From the NCBI GenBank assembly GCA_938008435.1, contig CALLKK010000021.1, forward strand, positions 1 through 64,000: a DNA stretch of 64,000 nucleotides, written 5' to 3'. Positions 9,257 to 16,756 of this stretch are shown here, piece after piece. Numbering within the stretch: position 1 is the first letter of the stretch; each line of letters starts with the position of its first letter. This stretch comes from an uncultured Steroidobacter sp. (GTDB lineage Bacteria > Pseudomonadota > Gammaproteobacteria > Steroidobacterales > Steroidobacteraceae). A program made the position numbers and the translations under genes. The notes beneath the pieces were generated by a model. The model was not told the DNA's origin, did not search any database, and saw nothing but the letters and a program-made list of their open reading frames with translations.

Positions 9257-10798
9257 TTAGTACGTTCCAGTCGCTGCGAACTCTTCGCAGATCTTCTTGA
9301 GCGCCGCTTCGTTCTCCTCGTTGAGAACGGGGTTCGCGTTGATCGCATCGAGCGCGGCCTTGTAGTTCGTCTTCGCGAAAGCCTGCAGGCCGGCTTCGAA
9401 CGCGCTGATCTTCTGGCGATCGACCTTGTCCATGTAGCCGTTGTTGACGGCGTAGATGGACAGCGCCATTTCGGCGACCGACATCGGCGAGTACTGCTTC
9501 TGCTTCATCAGCTCGGTGACGCGCTGACCGCGCTCGAGCTGACGACGGGTCGCTTCGTCGAGGTCGGAGGCGAACTGCGAGAACGCCGCGAGCTCGCGGT
9601 ACTGCGCGAGGGCAAGACGAATACCGCCGCCCAGCTTCGAGATGATCTTCGTCTGCGCGGCGCCACCGACGCGGGACACCGAGATACCGGCGTTCATCGC
9701 GGGACGGATACCGGCGTTGAACAGATCGCTCTCGAGGAAGATCTGACCGTCGGTGATCGAGATCACGTTCGTCGGCACGAACGCCGTCACGTCGCCGGCC
9801 TGAGTTTCGATGATCGGCAGACCCGTGAGCGAGCCGGTCTTACCCTTGACGCGGCCGTTCGTCATCTTCTCGACGTAGGCCTCGTTCACGCGCGCCGAGC
9901 GCTCGAGCAGACGCGAGTGCAGGTAGAACACGTCGCCCGGATACGCTTCGCGGCCCGGCGGACGGCGCAGGAGCAGCGAGATCTGACGATACGCCCACGC
10001 CTGCTTGGTCAGGTCGTCGTAGATGATGAGCGCATCTTCGCCCTGATCCATGAAGTACTCGCCCATCGCGCAACCGGCGTACGGCGCGAGGTACTGCATC
10101 GAGGCGGGCGTCGACGCGGACGCGGCCACGACGATCGTGTGCTTCATCGCGTCGTGCTCTTCGAGCTTACGCACGACTGCGGCGATCGAGCTCTGCTTCT
10201 GGCCGATCGCGACGTAGATACACTTAATGCCGCTCGACTTCTGATTGATGATCGTGTCGATCGCGAGCGCGGTCTTACCGGTCTGACGGTCGCCGATGAT
10301 GAGCTCGCGCTGACCGCGGCCGATCGGCACCATCGAGTCGATCGCCTTGTAACCGGTCTGCACCGGCTGATTCACGGACTTGCGGTACACCACGCCGGGA
10401 GCGACGCGCTCGACCGGCGCCATGCGCGCGTAGTTGATCGGACCTTTGCCGTCGATCGGGTTACCGAGCGCGTCGACGACGCGGCCGAGCAGCCCTTCAC
10501 CGACGGGCACTTCGAGGATGCGGCCGGTCGTCTTGACGATGTCGCCTTCGACGATGTGCTTGTACTCGCCCAGCACCACCGCGCCGACCGAGTCCTGCTC
10601 CAGGTTGAGCGCGAGGCCGTAGCTGCCGCCGGGGAACTCGAGCATTTCGCCGTACTTGACGTCGGCGAGACCGTGGATGCGCACGATACCGTCCGTCACG
10701 GTGACGACCGTGCCGACATTGCGCTCTTCGACGGCGCTCGAGAACTTCTCGATGCGCGCCTTGATCAGATCGCTGATTTCAGATGCCTTGATGGCCAT
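9257..10798 (-). CDS. atpA: F1Fo ATP synthase subunit alpha
   Basis: Non-catalytic nucleotide-binding F1 subunit. The 513-aa product has Walker A GDRQTGKT at 169-176, the same positions as in E. coli, and the signature PAMNAGISVSRVGGAAQ in the C-terminal half. The ATG at 10798 (MAIKASEISDL) is preferred over an in-frame GTG two codons earlier: GAGGAC precedes it at good spacing and the family start is matched. Heptad repeat pairs lie on both sides. Confidence 0.98.
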   Translation of the reverse strand: MAIKASEISDLIKARIEKFSSAVEERNVGTVVTVTDGIVRIHGLADVKYGEMLEFPGGSYGLALNLEQDSVGAVVLGEYKHIVEGDIVKTTGRILEVPVGEGLLGRVVDALGNPIDGKGPINYARMAPVERVAPGVVYRKSVNQPVQTGYKAIDSMVPIGRGQRELIIGDRQTGKTALAIDTIINQKSSGIKCIYVAIGQKQSSIAAVVRKLEEHDAMKHTIVVAASASTPASMQYLAPYAGCAMGEYFMDQGEDALIIYDDLTKQAWAYRQISLLLRRPPGREAYPGDVFYLHSRLLERSARVNEAYVEKMTNGRVKGKTGSLTGLPIIETQAGDVTAFVPTNVISITDGQIFLESDLFNAGIRPAMNAGISVSRVGGAAQTKIISKLGGGIRLALAQYRELAAFSQFASDLDEATRRQLERGQRVTELMKQKQYSPMSVAEMALSIYAVNNGYMDKVDRQKISAFEAGLQAFAKTNYKAALDAINANPVLNEENEAALKKICEEFAATGTY

Positions 10799-10827
10799 TG
10801 CCACAGTCCTCGGTTAAATCAGAGTCC

Positions 10828-10904
10828 GGCTGGGGACCGGAGGCTGGGGGCTGGAGCCAGAAAGGTTTCGCTAGCCCCAGCCTCCAGCCTCATTCCTCCA
10901 GCCT
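10828..10904. repeat. Heptameric repeat locus 4, inverted pair (atpH-atpA gap)
   Basis: Left arm: GGCTGGG, GACCGGA, GGCTGGG, GGCTGGA (10828-10855), then core GCCAG. Right arm: CCAGCCT, CCAGCCT, CATTCCT, CCAGCCT (10877-10904). Read outward-in, both arms have the order A-B-A-A, where B is the odd unit. The arms could fold into one long hairpin in the operon mRNA. Confidence 0.9.
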
Positions 10905-10909
10905 CATGT

Positions 10910-11446
10910 TCATTGCGTCATCGCGCTCGCCAGCCGCTCGAGCCGCGCCCGCAGCGACCCATCGATGACGAAATCGCCGGCACGCACGATGGCTCCGCCG
11001 ACGAGCGACGGATCGACCTCGCAGTGCAGACGCACATCGCGCTTCAAACGCGTCTTGAGCGCGCTCGCGAAACGCCGCTGCTGCTCTTCGTTCAACGGTA
11101 CGGCGGAGATGATGCGCACGTCCGCGACGTTCTCGATTTCGGCGCGCAACGCCTCGAACTGCTCCGCGATCTGCGGCAGGAGACCGAGGCGGCGGTTTTG
11201 CGCAAGCGTCAGCAGGAAGTTACGGCCATGCTCATCGAGACTGCCGGCGGCAGCCTCCGCGATGAGCTCAACGAGATCTTCGGGCTTGACGCGCGGATTG
11301 GTCAGGAGCTTGGCGACCCGCGGATCGGAGACAACCGCCGAGCCGGTCGCGAGCAGCGTCGACCAGAGATCGAAGCTCTTGTGCTCCTGCGCGAACTCGA
11401 AGGCCGCTTTCGCGTAGGGACGGGCGATGGTGGCTTTCTCGGCCAT
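10910..11446 (-). CDS. atpH: F1Fo ATP synthase subunit delta
   Basis: Delta subunit, which caps F1 and binds the peripheral b-subunit stalk. The 178-aa protein starts MAEKATIARPYAKAAFEFA, the family's N-terminal helix, and keeps the C-terminal GGAIVRAGDFVIDGSLRARL segment. Length is typical (177 in E. coli). It follows atpF with an 18-bp gap. Confidence 0.97.
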   Translation of the reverse strand: MAEKATIARPYAKAAFEFAQEHKSFDLWSTLLATGSAVVSDPRVAKLLTNPRVKPEDLVELIAEAAAGSLDEHGRNFLLTLAQNRRLGLLPQIAEQFEALRAEIENVADVRIISAVPLNEEQQRRFASALKTRLKRDVRLHCEVDPSLVGGAIVRAGDFVIDGSLRARLERLASAMTQ

Positions 11447-11464
11447 AGTGTCGCGAGCCGCGGC

Positions 11465-11944
11465 TTAACCGCGCTCGATCTCCGCCGCTAGTTGTTCGAG
11501 GATGTCCGCGTGCGCCTTGGCGTCGATCTCGCGACCGAGCAGGCGGCTTGCGCCGGCGACGGCCAGCGCCGCCACTTCCTTGCTCAGCTGCTGGCGAGCG
11601 CGGCTCGTCTCGAGCGCCACTTCTTCGCGCGCTTCGCTGATGAGCCGCTGACCCTCGGCAAGCGCCGCACCGCGCGCTTCCTCGACGATCTCGTTGGAAC
11701 GCCGGTTCGCCTGGTCGATGATCTTCGTTGCCTGAACCCGCGCTTCCTTCACTATTTCATTCGCGGCCGCATGCGCCTCGGCGAGGCTCTTCTCGCCTTT
11801 CTCGGCGGAGGCGAGTCCTTCGGCGATCTTGCGCTGACGCTCTTCGATCGCAGCGATCAAAGGCGGCCAGATGAACTTCATCGTGACCCAGCCGAGGATC
11901 AGAAATACGATCGTCTGAATGAAAAGTGTTGCGTTTAGATTCAT
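11465..11944 (-). CDS. atpF: F1Fo ATP synthase subunit b
   Basis: Peripheral stalk subunit. The 159-aa product has one N-terminal membrane helix (MNLNATLFIQTIVFLILGWV) and then a long Ala/Glu/Arg-rich coiled coil that dimerises and reaches to delta. Length and layout match the gammaproteobacterial b subunit (156 aa). It sits 75 bp after atpE; that gap contains the small hairpin at 11979-11996. Confidence 0.97.
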   Translation of the reverse strand: MNLNATLFIQTIVFLILGWVTMKFIWPPLIAAIEERQRKIAEGLASAEKGEKSLAEAHAAANEIVKEARVQATKIIDQANRRSNEIVEEARGAALAEGQRLISEAREEVALETSRARQQLSKEVAALAVAGASRLLGREIDAKAHADILEQLAAEIERG

Positions 11945-11978
11945 GGAACGTAAGCCCAGCTAACCAGCCATTGCGCGC

Positions 11979-11996
11979 GGGCGACGTCCGTCGCCC
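11979..11996. other. Short GC hairpin in atpE-atpF gap
   Basis: GGGCGACG and CGTCGCCC form a perfect inverted repeat around a 2-bp centre. The arms resemble the GTCGCCC units of heptad locus 3, so it may be a degenerate member of that family. Confidence 0.4.
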
Positions 11997-12019
11997 CGCG
12001 GGTGTCGAGCCCGCTCGAA

Positions 12020-12262
12020 TCAGCTCGCGAACGGATTGGCCGTCGCGAACCACAACGCGATGCCGAGACCGATGATGAAGGACGCGTCGATCAGGCCGAG
12101 CAACAGGAAGACCTTCGTCTGCAGCGTGTTCATGAGCTCGGGCTGACGCGCCGAGGCTTCGATGTACTTGCCCGCCATGATGCCCACGCCGATACAGGCA
12201 CCGAGTGCGCCGATGCCGATGATGAGACCGCAGGCGAGAGCGACGAAAGCGATATCGGTCAT
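12020..12262 (-). CDS. atpE: F1Fo ATP synthase subunit c
   Basis: Membrane rotor subunit, an 80-aa hairpin of two helices. The first helix is Gly/Ala-rich (GIGALGACIGVGIMAG). The polar loop ARQPE is present, and the ion-carrying carboxylate in the second helix is Asp59 (GLIDAS). An Asp without Na+-ring ligand motifs points to a proton-driven enzyme. Ring stoichiometry cannot be read from sequence. Confidence 0.97.
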   Translation of the reverse strand: MTDIAFVALACGLIIGIGALGACIGVGIMAGKYIEASARQPELMNTLQTKVFLLLGLIDASFIIGLGIALWFATANPFAS

Positions 12263-12307
12263 GAGAGTTCTCCGAGTTGAACTTGAACGAGAGCAAAAAC
12301 CTTTCTG

Positions 12308-13162
12308 TTAGTGATGCGCGTGCGCCTGACCCAAGTAGGCAAGCGTGAGCATCATGAAGATGAACGCCTGCAGCAGCACGATCAGGATGTGGAAGATCGC
12401 CCACGCGGTACCGGTCACGAGATGCATCGCGATACCGAACACGGTGAGGCTTCCGCCCAGGCCGGCGATCAAGAAGAAGATGAGCTCGCCCGCGTACATG
12501 TTGCCGAACAAGCGCATGCCGTGCGAGAAGGTGCGGCCGCCGTACTCGACGATGTTCATGCCGACGTTGGCGATGCCGAGCAGGATCGCGCCGATCCAGG
12601 TGAGCGGATTGAGCGAGATCTTGACCATGCCGAACGGCGCGCAGGTGAACTCGTGGAGGAAGCCGCCCAGGCCCTTGATCTTGATGCTGTAGTAGAACGA
12701 CAGGAGCAGCACGCCGAGCGCGAGACCGAAGGTGGTGTTGAGGTCCGCCGTCGGCAGCGGGCGCAGATAGTGAATGTCGGCGGCCGCGGCGATGCTCGGC
12801 AGCCAGTCGACGGGGAGCAGGTCGATCGCGTTCATGAACGCGACCCAGACGAACACCGTCAGCGCGAGCGGCGCGATGTACGTGAGCTTGCCGTGCACCA
12901 TGGCGCGCGCCTGCTCGTTCACCATCTCGACGAGCATCTCGACGGCGCACTGGAACTTGCCGGGCACGCCGGAGGTGGCGCGCTTGGCAGCCTTGCGGAG
13001 GAACAACAGAGCGAGCGCGGCGCAGAGCAGCGCGAAGAAGAGCGTGTCCCAGTGGTAGATGGAGGCGTCGAACAGCGCCGTTTGCTTCTTGCTCGCGAGG
13101 TGCTGCAAATGGTGCGCGATGTACTCGGAGAAACCGTGTTCACCGCCGCTTTCACTTGCCAT
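12308..13162 (-). CDS. atpB: F1Fo ATP synthase subunit a
   Basis: Membrane stator subunit forming the proton half-channels. The product has five to six hydrophobic helices and the essential arginine in MRLFGNMYAGE. The His-rich C-terminus ends AHAHH. The start at 13162 (MASESGGEHGF) matches the family's N-terminus; an ATG five codons upstream (13177) is possible but adds an unusual MRLGL leader. At 284 aa it is slightly longer than E. coli AtpB (271). It follows atpI after a gap with a small hairpin. Confidence 0.95.
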   Translation of the reverse strand: MASESGGEHGFSEYIAHHLQHLASKKQTALFDASIYHWDTLFFALLCAALALLFLRKAAKRATSGVPGKFQCAVEMLVEMVNEQARAMVHGKLTYIAPLALTVFVWVAFMNAIDLLPVDWLPSIAAAADIHYLRPLPTADLNTTFGLALGVLLLSFYYSIKIKGLGGFLHEFTCAPFGMVKISLNPLTWIGAILLGIANVGMNIVEYGGRTFSHGMRLFGNMYAGELIFFLIAGLGGSLTVFGIAMHLVTGTAWAIFHILIVLLQAFIFMMLTLAYLGQAHAHH

Positions 13163-13223
13163 CAACCCGAGCCGCATGCTTCTCGTACCCCAGTTAGGGA
13201 TCGACCAGCGATCCGCACACTAC

Positions 13224-13241
13224 GCCGACGAAACCGTCGGC
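13224..13241. other. Hairpin in atpI-atpB gap
   Basis: GCCGACG and CGTCGGC form a perfect 7-bp stem around AAAC. No T-run follows; probably a local mRNA structure in the atpI-atpB gap. Confidence 0.4.
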
Positions 13242-13260
13242 AACGCATCTCACCCTCGCC

Positions 13261-13665
13261 TCAACCGCGCGCCCGTGACCAGCGCCGATCGAGGCCAAAA
13301 GCAAACCAAACCCAATACGCGGCCATGGCCGCGAACAATCCGCCGAGCACTGCGGGCGGCAGTAGCCCCTCGGCGCGCAACGCGATCACCAGCAACGCTG
13401 CGGTCATCGCGATCTTGAACAACCAACCCTTGAAGAAACTTGCCGCGCTCAAGCGCGCACCGAAATCCACGCTGTGCTTCACCAGCGTGAATGCCATGTA
13501 TGCGGTCCACACCAGACCGATGCCGCCGCCGACCAGGACCGACGCGCCCGGACGCACACCCGCCGCGATCCCGGTGACCACGCTCGCGAGCACGATGCAG
13601 GCGAGCTGCCACACGAGGAGCTGCAGCGACTTGCGCGCAGCGACCGCAATCGGGTTAGCGCTCAT
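13261..13665 (-). CDS. atpI: ATP synthase subunit I (AtpI family)
   Basis: Small membrane protein encoded first in the atp operon. In the family it aids c-ring assembly and perhaps Mg2+/ion supply; it is not part of the final enzyme. The 134-aa product has four predicted membrane helices (QLACIVLASVVTGIAAG, VGGGIGLVWTAYMAF, GWLFKIAMTAALLVI and a C-terminal GLFAAMAAYWVWFAFGL). Sequence conservation in this family is weak; the call rests on topology, length and position upstream of atpB. It is preceded by a promoter and a terminator-like hairpin. Confidence 0.88.
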   Translation of the reverse strand: MSANPIAVAARKSLQLLVWQLACIVLASVVTGIAAGVRPGASVLVGGGIGLVWTAYMAFTLVKHSVDFGARLSAASFFKGWLFKIAMTAALLVIALRAEGLLPPAVLGGLFAAMAAYWVWFAFGLDRRWSRARG

Positions 13666-13690
13666 GAAGGCTCGCGCCCACCGCCGCTAG

Positions 13691-13740
13691 ACAACAAAAA
13701 TGCCACCGCGCTGGCCGAACGTTCGGCGACGTGTGGCATT
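13691..13740 (-). promoter_or_regulatory. Terminator-like leader hairpin (possible attenuator) before atpI
   Basis: On the minus strand AATGCCAC and GTGGCATT form an 8-bp stem enclosing a second, perfect 14-bp palindrome (GCCGAACGTTCGGC, 13714-13727). The stem is followed directly by TTTTTGTTGT. It lies between the atpI promoter and the atpI start, so it would interrupt the leader transcript. If the promoter is not real, it could instead be a parAB terminator. Confidence 0.6.
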
Positions 13741-13797
13741 GCGTAAATCCTGGAATATCCAGCCGAATTTTCGCTGCCCGGCCGGCAAAGGCGGCGC

Positions 13798-13826
13798 ATT
13801 ATACGCAGCGTTTTGCAGTGCTTCAA
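13798..13826 (-). promoter_or_regulatory. Sigma70 promoter of the atp operon
   Basis: On the minus strand TTGAAG (13826-13821) and a consensus TATAAT (13803-13798) are spaced by exactly 17 bp. Transcription would start near 13791, giving a leader of about 125 nt before the atpI start codon. This is the strongest promoter match seen by eye in the window. Confidence 0.75.
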
Positions 13827-14075
13827 CCGAAGTCACGTGCGCTAACTCGCGCATTGACAAGCAGATTCGGGCGGCGACGGCGCCGCTGCACGAGTTTGCT
13901 GAGCTGACAGCGCTGACGAGCGCAGCGCGCCTCGAGGCAGCCAACACGCTCCGCCGCCCAGAAATCCCCGACGACGGCATGTCGGCGCGCACCTTCGCGC
14001 GGATCGGAGAGCGACATTGATGCGGCGCCTTATGTCCGATCCCGGCCGCGCGATCGGCCAACCGTCTGGGCGCCG
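13827..14075. other. Intergenic DNA between parB and the atp promoter
   Basis: With the promoter and leader this forms the only gap over 300 bp. In this 249-bp part nothing coding was recognised on either strand. CACGTG occurs at about 13834-13839 but its flanks do not fit a parS site. Confidence 0.5.
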
Positions 14076-14975
14076 CTAGCGGATGTGCGCCAGGATGCCG
14101 TCGAGCTCGTCGAGGGTGTGATAGCTGATGACGAGCTTGCCCTTGCCCGACGGAGAATGCTGCACCTGAACCTTGGCGCCGAGCTTTTCGCTGAGCTCGC
14201 TTTCGAGCTGGCGGATGTTCGGATCCGCGCGCGTGGCCGCTTCTGCCGACGCATCGGGCTGGGCCAAAAGCCGTTTGACGAGCGCCTCGGTTTCTCGCAC
14301 CGAGAGCTTCTTCTTCGCCACCAGGGCCGCGACCTCGGCCTGCTGGCGCTTGTTCTCGAGCGCGAGCAGCGCGCGGGCATGGCCCATTTCGATTTCGCGC
14401 CGCTCGACCAGCTCCTTGGCCTCCTCGCACAGCTCGAGCAGGCGCAGCAGATTCGAAACCGCCGCGCGCGAGCGGCCGACGGCTTCCGCCGCGGTCGCAT
14501 GAGTCATATCGAACTCGTTGATGAGGCGCTCGAGGGCGCGTGCTTCTTCCAGCGGATTTAAGTTCTCGCGCTGGATGTTCTCGATGAGCGCCATCGCGAT
14601 CGCGGCGCTGTCGGGCACGTGGCGCACGACGGCCGGGACTTCATGCAAACCGGCCAATTGCGCCGCACGCCAGCGACGTTCGCCCGCAATGATTTCGTAG
14701 CGTCGCGGCTGACCGGCGCTCGCTTCGGAGATCGGCCGCACGACGATCGGCTGCACCACGCCTTGCGCCTTGATGGAATCGGCCAGCTCCTGCAGCGTTT
14801 CCTGCCGCATGTCGATGCGCGGCTGATACTTGCCCCGCTGCAGCAAATCGATCGGCAGCTTGACGAGCTCATCGCCCGGACGCAGCGGCGTGACGTTCTC
14901 GGTCTCCCCTTGCGGCACGGGCTGGCCGAGCAGCGCGCCCAATCCACGTCCGAGACTTGGTCGTTTGGTGGCCAT
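14076..14975 (-). CDS. parB: Chromosome-partitioning protein ParB
   Basis: CTP-dependent DNA clamp that loads at parS and spreads, working with ParA to segregate the origin region. The 299-aa protein has the ParB N-domain (ENIQRENLNPLEEARAL and GERRWRAAQLAG motifs), a helix-turn-helix around EAVGRSRAAVSNLLRL, and a C-terminal dimerisation segment. It follows parA on the same strand. No consensus parS (TGTTTCACGTGAAACA) was seen in the window by eye. Confidence 0.96.
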   Translation of the reverse strand: MATKRPSLGRGLGALLGQPVPQGETENVTPLRPGDELVKLPIDLLQRGKYQPRIDMRQETLQELADSIKAQGVVQPIVVRPISEASAGQPRRYEIIAGERRWRAAQLAGLHEVPAVVRHVPDSAAIAMALIENIQRENLNPLEEARALERLINEFDMTHATAAEAVGRSRAAVSNLLRLLELCEEAKELVERREIEMGHARALLALENKRQQAEVAALVAKKKLSVRETEALVKRLLAQPDASAEAATRADPNIRQLESELSEKLGAKVQVQHSPSGKGKLVISYHTLDELDGILAHIR

Positions 14976-14985
14976 TCGAGATTAA

Positions 14986-15018
14986 GACTGTAGGCTCTAG
15001 GCTGTAGGCTGTGGCCAG
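14986..15018. repeat. Heptameric repeat locus 5 (parA-parB gap)
   Basis: GACTGTA, GGCTCTA, GGCTGTA, GGCTGTG run straight into the core GCCAG. A looser inverted counterpart (GGCC at 15107, then CTACAGT, CTACCGC) stands at the other side of the gap, next to the parA stop. Confidence 0.8.
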
Positions 15019-15140
15019 AAAAGAGAACGTCCGCGCAGCATTAAGCTCACAAGTCGGTGCTGCCGCCAAGACGTCTCGGAGATCGAACCTCGCTTCGCTC
15101 TTCTCCGGCCGCTCCGGCTACAGTCTACCGCCTGCCGCCG

Positions 15141-15947
15141 TCAGCCCGATCCAGCGGCGCTCGCCGTCGCCAGCGGTCCGTCGCCTTCGGAGCGGCGGAT
15201 CATCTCGCCGGCGAGCGCTAGATAGGCAAGCGCGCCGCGCGAATCGCGATCGTAATGCAGCGCCGGCTTGCCGTGACTGGGCGCTTCGGCCAGCCGCACG
15301 TTGCGGGGAATGATGGTCCGAAACACGCGGTCTTGGAAGTGCTCGACCAATTGCGCCGAGACTTCGTTCGCCAGGTTGTTGCGCGGGTCGAACATGGTGC
15401 GCAGGATCCCGCCGATTTCCAGTTGCGGATTCGGCCCGGCCTTGATCTGTTCGATGGTGCTGACGAGCGCGCTCAAGCCTTCGAGCGCGTAGTACTCGCA
15501 CTGCATCGGAATGATCACGCCTTCCGCCGCGACGAGCGCATTGACCGTCAGCATGTTGAGCGCAGGCGGACAGTCGATCAGGATGAGATCGAATTGATCG
15601 CGAATCGGCGCGAGCGCATCGCGCAGGCGCATCTCGCAACCCGGCTTGCCCATCAGCTCGACTTCCGCGGCGACCAGATCCTGATTGGCGGGCATCAGCT
15701 TGAAATCGGAATAGTCCACGCCGACGATCGCCTCGGCCGCCGTGCACTCGCCGAGCAATACGTCCGTGGTCGAGCGCGTCAGCGTGCGCTTGTCGACGCC
15801 GCACCCCATCGTCGCATTGCCCTGCGGATCGAGATCGATCAACAGGACACGACGCTTCGTCGCCGCGAACGACGCCGCGAGATTCACGCTGGTCGTCGTC
15901 TTGCCGACGCCGCCTTTTTGATTCGTGACTGCAAGGATGCGGTGCAT
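15141..15947 (-). CDS. parA: Chromosome-partitioning ATPase ParA/Soj
   Basis: Deviant Walker-A ATPase that pulls ParB-parS complexes along the nucleoid. The 268-aa product carries KGGVGKTT at 11-18 (signature Lys in the deviant P-loop), LLIDLDPQGNAT, and LILIDCPPALNMLT. Length is typical for chromosomal Soj and there is no N-terminal HTH, so it is the chromosomal rather than the plasmid type. It lies between rsmG and parB. Confidence 0.97.
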   Translation of the reverse strand: MHRILAVTNQKGGVGKTTTSVNLAASFAATKRRVLLIDLDPQGNATMGCGVDKRTLTRSTTDVLLGECTAAEAIVGVDYSDFKLMPANQDLVAAEVELMGKPGCEMRLRDALAPIRDQFDLILIDCPPALNMLTVNALVAAEGVIIPMQCEYYALEGLSALVSTIEQIKAGPNPQLEIGGILRTMFDPRNNLANEVSAQLVEHFQDRVFRTIIPRNVRLAEAPSHGKPALHYDRDSRGALAYLALAGEMIRRSEGDGPLATASAAGSG

Positions 15948-15956
15948 GGATTAAGA

Positions 15957-15988
15957 GGCCACAGACTACAGGCTACAGGCGACAGCTG
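15957..15988. repeat. Heptameric repeat locus 6 (left arm, rsmG-parA gap)
   Basis: GGCC core, then ACAGACT, ACAGGCT, ACAGGCG, ACAGCTG with exact 7-bp spacing, starting 10 bp outside the parA start codon. It pairs with locus 7 in inverted orientation. Confidence 0.8.
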
Positions 15989-16073
15989 GAACGAACGCGC
16001 AAGCAAACAGACCACGTTTCATGATCGAGCTCGTCAGCCAAGCGAAGATGGGATGCTCGGTCATCGACATGTT

Positions 16074-16108
16074 CGGCTGTAGCCTGTTGCGTGTCGCCAG
16101 TGGCCTGC
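16074..16108. repeat. Heptameric repeat locus 7 (right arm, rsmG-parA gap)
   Basis: CGGCTGT, AGCCTGT, TGCGTGT, CGCCAGT, GGCCTGC. The order is inverted relative to locus 6, with GGCC at the outer end, ten bases from the rsmG stop codon. About 85 bp without recognisable features separate the arms. Confidence 0.7.
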
Positions 16109-16117
16109 ACGATCGCG

Positions 16118-16753
16118 CTAGATGCGATCGTGCGAACGGCAGATTTCCACAAGATGCCGCTCCTCGTCCAGACCGGGCACGGTCAGCCGATGCACGGCCG
16201 CGAGCTTCCAACCGCTCGGCAGCGCACCGAGCTCATCGGTCGGATAGCGCCCTTTCATGGCGAGCAGTCGCCCGCCGCCGACGCATAAGTGCCCGGCCCA
16301 CTTGACGAAGGTGCCGACCGGACCGACGGCGCGCGAGAGCACGCGATCGAAACGTTCCTTCGGTCGAAACGTTTCCGCGCGCGTGTGCACGGTCGTGACG
16401 TTGCGAACATCGAGCAGCTCCGCGACATGATCGATGAAACGCAGCTTCTTCGCGGTCGAATCGATCAACGTGAACGACAGATGCGGTGCGACGATCGCAA
16501 GCGGCAGACCGGGAAAGCCCGCGCCCGTACCGACATCGACGATGCGCGTGCCCGCCAGAAAGCGATGGACCGAGAGGCTATCGAGCAAATGCTTGGTGAT
16601 CTGCTGCGATCGTTCGCGGATCGCCGTCAAATTCATGCGCTCGTTCCATACGTCGAGCTCATCGAGCAGGCGCAGCAGCTTCTCGGCCGTTTGCGTGTCG
16701 AGCTCGACGCCGAGCTCGGCGGCGCCGGATTGCAGAGTCGTCAATGGATCCAT
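16118..16753 (-). CDS. rsmG: 16S rRNA (guanine(527)-N7)-methyltransferase
   Basis: SAM-dependent enzyme (GidB) that methylates G527 of 16S rRNA. The 211-aa protein has the class I methyltransferase signature VDVGTGAGFPGLPLAI around residue 72 and the catalytic-region stretch LSRAVGPVGTFVKW. Length is normal (207 in E. coli). It keeps the conserved place upstream of parAB, but mnmG, its usual upstream partner, is replaced here by a reductase gene ending 3 bp before the rsmG start. Confidence 0.96.
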   Translation of the reverse strand: MDPLTTLQSGAAELGVELDTQTAEKLLRLLDELDVWNERMNLTAIRERSQQITKHLLDSLSVHRFLAGTRIVDVGTGAGFPGLPLAIVAPHLSFTLIDSTAKKLRFIDHVAELLDVRNVTTVHTRAETFRPKERFDRVLSRAVGPVGTFVKWAGHLCVGGGRLLAMKGRYPTDELGALPSGWKLAAVHRLTVPGLDEERHLVEICRSHDRI

Positions 16754-16756
16754 GGC

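Noticed and set aside
13830..13845. CACGTG near parAB as a parS site
   Set aside because: The flanks do not fit the 16-bp TGTTTCACGTGAAACA consensus on either side.
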